Shown: positions 35,801 to 45,600 of the stretch, in pieces
Numbering within the stretch: position 1 is the stretch's first letter
Layout: the number at the start of each line of letters is the position of its first letter
Source: JACVCJ01 sp052437175
GTDB taxonomy: Bacteria; Bacteroidota; Bacteroidia; CAIKAF01
Assembly (NCBI GenBank): GCA_052437175.1
Contig: JBQVOK010000001.1
Span: 186,001 to 250,000 of the forward strand
Length of the DNA: 64,000 nucleotides
Direction: 5' to 3'
Notes under the pieces: generated by a model
What the model was told of the DNA's origin: nothing
Database searches by the model: none
The model's input: only the letters and a program-made list of their open reading frames with translations
Position numbers and translations under genes: made by a program

Positions 35801-36518
35801 CGCCTTCGACGGTTTCGAGGATTATTACACGGCCACCTTCGGTGAAAAATGTGCCCGTCCGCAGTCCTGGTTCGCCAACCAGCTGAGCAAAATAACCTCC
35901 GCGGATGCCCACAGCGGCAAATACGCCATGGTACTTACGGCCGATTACACCAAGGCCTTTAAGCTGACGCCGGCACTGGGCGCACAGCAGAGTCACGAAG
36001 TGCCTTATGTGCTTAACAGCAACGACCTGCTGCAGGGCTTTGCACCAAATGCAAGTGCGGTGGCGGCACGTAAGTTCATTCTTTCTTTCTGGGCCAAGGG
36101 CAATTACACCAATGCAACGTACGACTATACGAATATCAGTGCCGATGTACGCCTGAACGGCAGTACGCCGCTGCTGGTGGCGGGTTCGCTCCGTAAGTCG
36201 GACCTGGTAGAAGGCTGGCAGAAATACGAGTATGCATTCAACATACCCGCAGGTTCCACGGGTACGCTGGACATTACCTTCGGCACCGGCGGACAGAGCA
36301 CCCTGTTTGACGATATACGCATACATCCGTTCGACGGACACATGAAAACCTTCGTATACGACCGCGAAAGCTTCCTGTTCCGTGCCGAAATGGACGAGAA
36401 TAACTTCGGTACCTTCTACGAGTACAGCCCCGAAGGCAAGCTGGTACGCGTGAAGAAAGAGACCATGAACGGCATGGTTACCACCCAGGAATCACAGACC
36501 AATATGTTTAAACGCTGA
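29868..36518 (+). CDS. Giant RHS/SpvB-like exported protein (N-terminal half of a split RHS system)
   Basis: 2216 residues. A long N-terminal export region (VLAVIMVAELTVQCIQPLALQAL) is followed by the Bacteroidota RHS opening MVDPFTGDFSYNIPL and LSYQSGISMDQEASWAGLGWNL. There follow some 1900 residues of beta-rich sequence with SpvB/TcB-like features, a carbohydrate-binding-like beta sandwich near residues 1960-2150 (FEDYYTATFGEKC ... STLFDDIRIHPF), and a terminal YD repeat (FYEYSPEGKLVRVKKET). In related systems such proteins build a shell with a following RHS core protein. There is no T9SS domain at its end. It is 6 nt from the next reading frame. Confidence 0.85.
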   Translation: MKKIPLFKRIRESKAGKVLAVIMVAELTVQCIQPLALQALTSGPTQPEVQGFQPVGMSQMVDPFTGDFSYNIPLMEVGGYPLNLSYQSGISMDQEASWAGLGWNLHTGAITRQMRGLPDDFWNDEVIERVNLKPNKTVGVNVAFDMELFGFEANNIIPPSGGSGSSGSLSVGLGIEYNNYAGVSLSTTAGLNLSGGSNLPMNASLNLTSGSDGLQISPNISYSGKLTGNNSKVTGRASIGIGASINSRKGLTDLTLSGGVNASTSKTKTDPNDKNKVLSQTDGKVGINNSSTISFGAHTFTPSIENAMETYSFSGRFKIGGATLNQDFGGSISGYGSVQQLVSKEFRAPAYGYIYAEKANNNDNALLDYNREKDNNFSKHHKHLPLTAFTQDMFSIAAQGLGGSFRAFRNDVGYVYNNKKTSPSTSGSLGLEIGLGNIVDLGLDLGLNSVQSTSGPWRDDNQAIGQIPFRGKVKNDIKENYFLRMTGEKIPEQDMNFMNNTLKGKQALRYNLSHTSGLPKVKAANSFTNADNGSVAGISNNARDKRQPRNNAIYFLTAQELKSAYPHKANMVSPHAKPHHIAQIVVVMPEGMRYVFGLAAYNTKQVEKSFAVGGTRSNPNSGFASGTAENAAGLVNYDNTAASSGNNRGIDNYYQETETPAYAHSWMLTEVLSPDYSDLKGDGPTQDDLGSYVLLNYGNKDGSGNPVPDVQGYGWRTPTAGSMKAGYMEGLKTNPTDDKASIVYGTKDIWYCHSIESKTHRVLFELEDRLDGCGVDPNGNVVASKKQKCIKSISYYTVESPANTNPVKKVNFVYDYTLCPNSPNSLDASKGKLTLKRLFFTYGDSYAGQYSPYEFNYNATDNGGNPFAYVHGNSDRWGQIKKPADNPAGMSNSDFPYSVQDKAKQDMYAAAWSLNAIDLPSGGRINIGYESDDYAYVQDRRASNMYIIKGFASSPSGTPSSNVFTLSGLSQNINEYLILNVPDAGATLTPDEFRKRYLQEEKVPGNLYGPLKYLYFRFLMNVNKPSSPKYEYVSGYAEIDYSSTANYGMINPTTGFVKIRNMQPTPAGVNSSPFAYAAWSFSRVQTPEYAYNQPQFDDTGFEQIIKTIASASIAKNLFEMLMGVNRRMMLEGYGSSVDVNKSWVRLFDPDGHKFGGGLRVKTISVQDNWDKMSPTETGRKYGQEYRYVLEDGRSSGVAAYEPSMGADENPFKLPVYSDNPNLKLVMEERFYIEEPFGESFFPGAGVGYARVEVKDIVYDAGVTSKSTGRSVEEFYTARDFPIITRNTKLDAVPKKSNPIVSLLSFNSWNFMNVSQGYSIEVNDMHGKKKASRIYAEGATEPLSYTEYYYRTDANGRLDNMFPVLDTKGEQTISEVGVEYDMVADFREQNTESMSGSLAFNLNYGQAGPIPIISFSLFPGFKRDHTRFRSAVVTKVIQRYGLEEKRVSYEKGALLETRTLALDKMTGNTLVQELTNAYRDKYYRTELPAHWAYKGMGQASENILFSFGTSGSSDVSRFDRSTGEIKPTLYPYLLPGDEVFMYRKILGLTPPVNSNAYRYWVARDASENKLYLIDYTGNKATFSSAYPAELTFYVVRSGHRNVQHNELGGVTSVYNPIQNVSGVDKLVFNDDMRPINTNANEYAEQWQTDFSIPRVESEMVVHTYQNQQADDFIALLNLMYGNGFLGPYPGPIGPGGWQGTRVLHTNPYGPYLQPLFGCTMASLGLSIFDNPGTYPDISVPLTAFGYSTAGINTVLSFNFGPIENNSCMSCLKFQIVSAQDTNSFTMDDWWNIGYFNSISSTQVLTIPGYANPVACHLISAVMITGVTRQFIIMDHCFGMNTETVIEYITKYNCINTNQTINPYIANILGNWRAKRSWLFQGDRNNRNVNQDENLRRDGYIAKYRPFWTYNTTSALWEKSSGVNNTAYNNWNWTSEMTVYSPYGFDLENRDPLGIFSAAMYGFKNMLATGVASNAMNKEIAFDGFEDYYTATFGEKCARPQSWFANQLSKITSADAHSGKYAMVLTADYTKAFKLTPALGAQQSHEVPYVLNSNDLLQGFAPNASAVAARKFILSFWAKGNYTNATYDYTNISADVRLNGSTPLLVAGSLRKSDLVEGWQKYEYAFNIPAGSTGTLDITFGTGGQSTLFDDIRIHPFDGHMKTFVYDRESFLFRAEMDENNFGTFYEYSPEGKLVRVKKETMNGMVTTQESQTNMFKR

Positions 36519-36629
36519 TCCGTTATGAGAAATTCTATGAATACCTCCGTACAGAACAGCGCCGGCATATTTGTAACCCGGGTACAGCCTGTTCTTAATG
36601 AATATACTAACGAACCAAAATCAGCGCTT

Positions 36630-39600
36630 ATGAAGCCTGCAAAAACCATGCGCTTACTGATTTTAACCTTTATAGGCATACTGCTGGCACCCTGGGTGTA
36701 CGGGCAGCCGAACATTCCCAACATCGTGGCCGATTACCAGGTGTACCAGTACACGGGCGGTTCGGTGCTGCTGGGTAATGTTACCGACCCCAACTACACG
36801 GCCATCTCCTCAGGTACGGCAAATTTCCGGGATAAGCAGGCCGACCTGCTGGTATCGCTTTTTATCGATCCGGACGATAATGTCTGTTACGAAGGTTACC
36901 GCAAAATAACGGTAGACCTGGAGGTGAAATACCGCACGGTGAACCCCTTCGGAAGTCCCTCGGCCATACTTACGGACAATATTACGCTGGAAGTGTATAA
37001 ATACCCGGACCTGCGTTCCGAAGACCGCGAAAGGGCCTTTAAAGTGTATAAGGATGCCTACTGGTCCGAAGTGCGCGTTACCGCGGTGAATGCCGAGGAC
37101 GAGACCGGCACGCCGGTGACCGTGAGCGATATACCGGAGGACGTAAAAGTAGAACTGCAGTTACAGCGTACCCGCTACTACAATCAGAATCCGCTGCAGC
37201 TGGCCACCACCTTTGTAAACCTGGGTACGGCATACACCAATACCTTCCGCGACCAGCACAACGTATTCGTGGTAGAATGGGTGCCGCTGAGCTGGGCCTC
37301 TGAATATGAACTGGAATGGACCTATGTAGACAATTTTGCCGGCAGCGGCGGCCTGGGGGCCGAAATTGCCATGGCCAGCCTGCCCCTGCGTTTCCGCAAT
37401 AATTCTTCGCGGGTGCGGGTGCCGGGTTCCCAAAACCGTTTTCATGTGCCGCTCATCTATTCCCGGGGGTATGTATGTGTACGGGTTCGTCCGCTTACCA
37501 AAGGCGGGCCTAACCTGGACAAGGACCTGTTCGGCAACTGGTCGTTCGATCCTTCCAACAGCGGTTCCTTCATGGTCTCTTCCATCCCGGCGCAGTGCCG
37601 TTATAAGATCGACCTGTTCAACGGTTCGCTCATCAACAATCTGAATGCGCAGTACGAGACCACGTTCTCCGAAGACGGTAAAATACTTCCGCAGGGTACC
37701 TATGCCGATGGTTCCATGCGTATACGCCAGGACAATATGGCGGTGACCGTGAGCAGCGGCTCTATAAACGATTACAATAAACTGGGCGTGGTGGTAGAGA
37801 ACATCTACGACTTCCTGGGCCGTGCGGCCATTACTACGTTGCCCGGGGTTACCGAGCCGGGTTTCTGGTACAAGGCCGACTATAACCAGGACATGTCCGG
37901 CAATAAGTACAGCTATCTCAATTTCGATTTCGATACGCCGGTAGACGGCAAATGTTATTCCGAATCCCAGGGAATGGGTACCACCCGTGGCGCCAGTATG
38001 TACTACTCGCCGCAGAACCCGGACCAGAACGGTGCACAGAGCCGCCTGGCCGATGCCCGTAATTTTCCCTTCACCCGCATTATTTATGAAGCAGATAATG
38101 CCTCCCGTCCTAAAATGCGCAGCGGTGCCGGTATCGACCACCGCATCGGCAGCGGACACGAAACACAGTTTATTTACGGGAATCCCTCACAGGATGACCT
38201 GAACCGCCTCTTTGGTACCGACGCCGGTTATGCCGGTTATTACCAGAAAAGCATGGTGATCGACGCCAACGGCCAGGTAAACATTACCTATACCGATATG
38301 GAAGGCCGCACCGTTGCCACCTCGCTGGCAGGACGCTCGCCCCGCAGCATGACCCCGCTGGAGGACGAGAACGGCGAACTGCAGGACCAGGGCGTAGAGG
38401 TAGTGGAAGATCAGCTGGAAGTTACCGCCGATAATCCGCACGGCAACCAGAACCTGCCCAATGCAGAAGGAGACGGTTACACCGTGAACCGCTTCCTGCT
38501 GGTGACCAGTACCAAGGAATACCTGATCGACTACAAGATGAACGCAGAAGATTTTTCGGATGAATGCGTGCCCGATTTCTGTGCCGATTGTATCTATGAC
38601 CTGGAAATAAGCCTGCTGGACGAATGCGGCAATTACGTGGTAGGTAACGATAACCTGGACGGCCCCATGATCGTACGTATTCCCGGAGCAGAGATCAATA
38701 ACGAGTGCGACGGCGAAAACGGGTACGACTATAGCGTTAACGTAGAGCTCGACGCCGGCCTGTATAACCTGGTAAAAAAACTGACGGTGGCCAACGATGC
38801 CATGGAGAGCTACCTGGACAGCATTATGAAAAAGAATGTCTGTCTGAAGGACCTGGACTTCTTTTACGAGATGCCCGACGTATCGGACTGTTACATAACC
38901 TGCGAGACCTGCCTGGATGCCCTGGGCACGCTCAACGATTTTGTGGCGGCCAATGAGGCGGAACTCGGCGGGGTAACACAGGCCACCATGGCGTACAACG
39001 ATCTTAAAGAACAGTGCGAAAGCCTGTGTGCTGAATCCTACAAGGACGAATGTACCCTGGGGTACGAAATGCTGCTGCAGGACGTATCGCCCCTGGGACA
39101 GTACGGTATGCACGATGCCGGTGATCCCTCGCCCTATGAGCTTTCGGTATTCAACCTAAGCAATGAACTGCCCCGTCGCGGTAATATACAGTTCAATAAC
39201 CCCTTCAGCGGGGGCAGCCAGGCCGGGTCCGGCATATTCAGCAGCCTGCCTGCGGCCACCTGGCGCAATCCCAAGTACCGCGATCCCATTAGCAATACCT
39301 GGGTAAACGGTTACTATGATGATTACGGCAACCGCGCCCGCGTGATCCTGGGCACCAACTCAGACGGAGACCTGGAACCGGCCTTTATGGTTGGTGTAAT
39401 ACCTATGGTAGACGGCGTAACGGGCGATCTGTACATTTACCCCGAACAGCTGCTCAATACCTCCGACTTCCTGGCGCTCTGGCAGAATTCCTACGCAAGA
39501 TCACTGGTGGTATATCACCCCGAATACTTTAAATACGAGTTCTGCAGCGAGGCCTTCGGCTATACGGTGAATATGGACAACGGTTCCGGCACCGGTGTAG

Positions 39601-42600
39601 ACGTAAATACCTACGAATATGCCAACCTGCTGGAAAAATATACCGCCGCACAGGCCATAGCCGAGCTGGGCCTTACCATGCCGATATCGACCACGGCACT
39701 GATCACCGCACTCGTGAATAATGATCCGTTCTTCTCCAACGCTTCGTCATACGCCTACGGCAACCTGCTGGGCTCGAGCCCGGTGTTAACGGCGCGCGAC
39801 CTGTTCCTTTCCAAGCTGAACAATTACCAGTTCAATCCTTCGGTGCCCCTGCTGCTGAATATTGTAAAGGCGGCCTATGCCAATGTACATTGCGGCATCA
39901 ACGCGCCGCTGTCCTGCCTTACAACGGGTATGCCAACTACGATCGACCTCAGCAACCCGGCCATACAGCCCGACCAGGTGTGGCGCCAGATCGCCATACT
40001 GTATGCAACGGCCCGCCAGCAGTCTATGGCCGTATCGATGCATGTATTCCCCATTACCAAAAGGGCAGGGGTGTATACCGATTGTATCGGCGGCGGCAGT
40101 TATACATTTCCCTTCTGGTTTACCGGGGTAACTTTTGCCGGCGTACCGGCCAACCCCTGTAATATCTTCGATTTTTACCGTTATTCTTCCAAACAGGAGC
40201 GTTATCCTACCTTCAGTTCCCTGCTGGAGCAGGCCGGGTTCAACGATCCGCCTTCCGCTTCGGAATTCGATGAGTATGCGGCCCAGTCGGGCAGTGCAGC
40301 CAGTGGCAAATGCCCGATGCAGATCGATTTCGAGAACCTGGTAGGCACCCTGGCCATGAACGGCAAACTTACGGCCAGCGGCCTGGTAGACCTGAACTCA
40401 GCCGGTTACATGGGCAGCACACTGTACGATTACCTGGTGGCCGCCGGTAACGGTTTCAACGCCAATATTATCGTAAGCCCGTCCACCGTGCAGATCATCA
40501 TTGCCGGTAACTGCACCACCACGCTCAGCTGGCCGGGCGGTGCTCCTGCGGGTTTCGACTGGTCTGACGTATATTTTGCCACCGACGTGCATAACGGTCC
40601 GGGCGGACCTTCGCTCTACGGCTATATCCAGAACGGGTATCCGACCTATGTGGAAATACCCTTCACTACCTGCCTCAGCCTTACCGGCTGTACCATTACA
40701 CCGCAGGCCGTGTGCAAACCCACACAGGATATAAAAGATCTGCATGCCCTCATGAATGCCCTGAGTGCCAACGGCGACCTCTGGTCCACCTCGGCCATTG
40801 CGTTAACCGCGTATGCGCCGGTGCTTACCACCAACCTGAAGAGCATACTGGGCTCGGGTCCGGCCTCCTCCTATACCTGGAAGTTTACGGGCGGGGTGAG
40901 TCCTAAGTTTGAACTAAGTTTTGGCGCAGCAGTGATCACCATCAGCATCAACACGGGCACCAGCACGCTTACGGTGCCGCCTTCGCTGCCACAGACCCTC
41001 ACAAGTATTTACCAGTCGCCGGCTACTACGCCAACGCCTACCAATATCTCCACCTTCAGTTTTGGTTCGGTGGAAACCACCAATGCCACACCCTTCTTTA
41101 TAGCGCCGGGTACCCCGGAACTGATACTGAACGGTTCCCTGTCGGTAGTGAACGGTTTACGTGACCTGTATGCGAGCAGCTGCGAAATGCTGCCCGATCC
41201 GCGTTGTAACACACAGGAGCATAAGAACCTCGAGAACCTGAAAGACCGCCTGCGCCAGGCCCAGGAAAGCAATATGTACAATGAGCTGGTACAGGAAATG
41301 GGTACCTGCTTTACCTGGCCGCAGACCTATACGGACGGCAACGCGATCGTAACCGGCAATATCATCAGCATAAACAGTGTAACGGCTATTATGTCCCTGT
41401 CGCAGAACGGCGGCGAAAGTACCCACTTTGCCAAAGTGAACGTATCGCTGAGCGGCGGCGGACAAGCCTCGTTCATCGTGGAAAGCTGCAATGCCTTTAA
41501 AAACTGCGATCCCTGTAACGAAGCGGATACCTGCCTGAAAATACTTACGGCATTCGATTTCGGTGATTACATCGAGAAATACGGTCCGGGAAATGTACCT
41601 CATGGTAACTATATCATCAGCTTTACGGGCGAGTGTACCATGTTTCCGCCGCACAGCTTTGTACTGGACAGTTCCTACACCGATTTTTACGACTTCCTGA
41701 ATGCCTGGGCCGCCGAGCTGAATAGCCTGTACGGTGCCAGTTACGGTATTTATGCCTTTGTGCAGGGCGATTACCTGGTGATCGAAAAAGACCGGGCCTT
41801 TATGCCGCCCAACTGCCGTTGTGAAACGTATCGTCCTTCATTGTCCTATAACCGTACCCGTATTCTTACCGGAAGCATGAACTGCTGTTCGATGCTGGAC
41901 ACGCCGCCCGTGGTACAACACCGTATGGCGGCCGAGGCCGAGGACGGCTGGCAGGTAGTGGTAAAACCCTTCGATTATGAAATAGACTGTTACGAACCGG
42001 TAACGCCTTTCCCCACAGATACCATCGAAGATCCCTGTATCTCGTACCTGCTGGAGCTGGCTGCCGAAAATGCCTGGAACGATTACCAGGCTTACCTGGA
42101 CAGCGTACGCAATGCGTATCGACTGGCCTATACAGCCAAATGTATGCAGGCGCTGGAATCCTTTAAGGTACATTACAGCAGCGACGAATATCACTACACG
42201 CTGTACTACTACGACCTGGCCGGGAACCTGGTACGCACCGTACCGCCGCATGCGGTAACACTTATCGGCTACAGCGATATGGCCGCCGTGAACAGCGCCC
42301 GCTCGGCAGGTACGGAGTTCAAGCCCGAACACAACGATATTGCCGCAGGTAATGATAAGTATGCCCTGACCACGCGCTACCGCTACAACGTGCTTAACCA
42401 GACCGTGATCCAGACCAGTGCCGACGGAGGTCAGCAGCTGATGTTCTACGATAACCTGGGCCGCCTCATTGTAACCAAAACACCGCTGCACAGCAAGGCC
42501 GAATACTCCTATACCCGTTTCGATGCCCTGGGCCGGACGGTAGAGATCGGCGAAATGAAACGCAGCGACGCCCTGGTGGCCAGCCTGGCTTTCCTGCATA

Positions 42601-45600
42601 ACCCTTCTAATGCCAGTACCTTCCTGGGCAGCGGTTACGTCAAAAGTGAATTTATACGCACGTATTACGACGCTGCACCTACGGGGGCGGGCTTTTACCC
42701 GGCTTCGTTCTTTAGCCAGGATAACCTGCGCAAACGTACAGCCTATATGACCTACCAGCCCGGTTCCGGTTATGCGGTGAACAATGCCAGCTTCGAGAAT
42801 GCTACCTATTTCGATTACGACTACCACGGAAATATACGGCAGGTGCTGCAGGACAATAAAGGCATGCCCGACAGCGATCCTTCCGATTTCCTCTATAATT
42901 TCCGCTTTCACCGCATCGAATACCGCTACGACCTCATCAGCGGCCGTACTACCGAAATGGTACTCAACCGCGGTCGCCAGGACCAGTTCTGGCAGCGCTA
43001 CGACCACGATGAACAGAACCGTATGATACGCTCCTCGAGCAGTGCAGACAGTTATTGGTTCGATACCGATGCCGAATACGATTATTTCTACCACGGCGAA
43101 CTGGCACGTGTCGAATATGGCCCCTACAAAAGCCAGGGTAACGACTACACCTTTACCCTGCATGGCTGGCTCAAGGGCATCAACAGCGAACAGCTCGATC
43201 CCAAGCGCGACCCCGGCCAGGATGGTTACAGCAGCTCGGCCAACCAGTTCACGGGCCGCGATGTATATGGTCTGGGACTCACCTATTACCAGGACGATTA
43301 TGTGTCCATCGCCGGCAGCGCAGATCACCTGCTGAGCGTGCCACCGGCCTATTACAACGGCTACGACCTGTACAACGGCAATGTACGTGCTGCGGATAAT
43401 ACGCTGAAGCTCTTCAACGGTAATTCCGAGGCCCTGCTGCAGGTATTTGCATACGATCAGCTGAGCCGCATTACGGAGAGCCATGCCTGGATACAGGAAG
43501 CACATTACCCGCATATCGACAACTGGGATCCGGGGGCTCCGCAGACCAATATGTTCGCTACTGCGTATAGGTATGACCTTGGCGGAAACATGCAGCGCCT
43601 GAACCGTTTTGACAAAACGGCCACCCAGTTCGACGAACTGCGCTATACCTACCAGCCGGGTTCCAATATGCTTACTTCGGTGTCGGACGCTGTGCCCGAT
43701 CCGGTGGTGAACTACGACGTGGATAACCAGGACGGCGGCAACTATAAGTACGACCAGATGGGTAACCTGGTATACGATAAGGCCGAAGAGATCGCCTCTA
43801 TTGCATGGAATGCCTTTGGCAAGGTGCTCTCGGTAAAACGTATCGCAGGCTCTGCCAGACCGGACCTGTATTTCGACTACAACTCCGCGGGCTACCGCAT
43901 AGCCAAAACGGTGGTGATGCCGGGCGGAGAGACCTGGAAAGAGTTCTACATACTGGACGCCCTCGGCAATACCCTGGGCATATACCGCGGCGACGAACTG
44001 AGCGAAAGCGGCAGTCCGGCCAAACTGAAACTGGAAGAGAACGTAATGTACGGCACCCTGCGGCTGGGTACCTGGGAGCGTGACAAAAAGCTCAGCTTTA
44101 CGGCCCAGGCTCCGCAGAACGGCTCGCTACTGCGTGGTACCAAACGCTACGAAATGAGCAACCAGCTTACCAATGTACAGGCTCTTGTTACCGACCGTAA
44201 AAAACTGGTATGCGAGGGCGAACAGCCGTCGTACTACGAGGCGGAGGTTACCAATCTCTACGACTATTATGCGTTTGGTATGCTCATCAACGAACGGGTA
44301 TACACGGCTTCGTACTGCGATACGCTTGTAGATTCGGTGAGGGTAACGGTATTCGATACTGATTTTAATTCAGAAATACCGGCCTGGAGCATCTTTGACA
44401 CCGGACATACCTGGTACCACTACGGCGATAGTCTTACCCGCACAGCCGGCGGCCGCCTGAAACTCACCAAGTATTATTACGACTACATGAATTCCGCTGC
44501 CTACGTGATCCTGGATGCAGGCCCGTCGATGCCCGAACTGGACGGAAATACCACGTATTACTACGAGTTCGACATAGATATGGGTAACTGCGGCGGCCTC
44601 GACAGTATGTACTTCTGGGTAGATGATCTGAACGGTAACGACATGATCTACCAGCAGAATGTAATGAGCGGCGGACACTTCAGCGGCAGCTTTACCACCA
44701 CCGTACAGGATGAATACCAGATATTCTTTATCCTGTATGGCGATACCTGCACGGCTTACCTCGACAATTTCCTCCTGTGGACCTATGCCGATTCCAGTAG
44801 TATTGTCTGCGGTGATTCCATCGGTGCCGGCTACTACAAATACCGCTACGGCTACAATGGCCAGGAGCGCGATGATGAAATGAAGGGCCCGGGCAACTCC
44901 CTCAACTACACCTTCCGTATGTACGATCCGCGGATAGCCCGTTTCTTTGCCGTAGACCCGCTTACCGACAAGTTTGCCGAACTGAGCCCGTACCAGTTTG
45001 CAGCCAACAGTCCCATTGTGAACGTAGAACTGGAAGGTCTGCAGGGTGATCCAAGCTTCTTCGGCGATCGTATTTACGGTCTGGGTATCATTACCAACTT
45101 TAAGTTCAGTAAATTCCAGCTCACGGGCGGTATACGCCAGGATATAAGACCGCTGCAGGGTGTGGATATCGATCCGTACAAGAATATGTTCGGTATTACA
45201 CCGCGTATGGAGATCAAAGCCACGGCCGACTTCCTGCCGAGCTTCAATTTCCGGGTGAACTTTACGGCCACCGCCAATATGAATATCCCGAACGGGACCA
45301 TCGGCGGAAACTTCTCCCTGACCATGGGCACCGATATGGACGCCCAGGCCAAACTGATGGGTACCAGCTCGGGCAAAGGTTCTACCGATAAGGCCATTGC
45401 CAACCAGAAACTGATGATGGCCAAGAAGATCGTACCGGTTGAGTTTACGCCGCCTTCACCGGTGGCGCCGAAAGACGATCCGGTATGGCCCAAGATCAAA
45501 GCGGTAATGGGTGGTTACCCGCCGCTGGTAAAACCGATCACACCGCCTGCATCGGGTAAAACGCCGGTACTGTTCCTGAAAGGACTGCCGATGCCGCCTT

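Noticed and set aside
33891..36341. Long leftward open frame (816 codons) inside the first RHS gene
   Set aside because: Antisense of a well-supported RHS protein with unmistakable family motifs; no domain or signal of its own.
41838..43514. Leftward open frame (558 codons) inside the second RHS gene
   Set aside because: Antisense of the YD-repeat region; open only because of the codon bias of the true gene.
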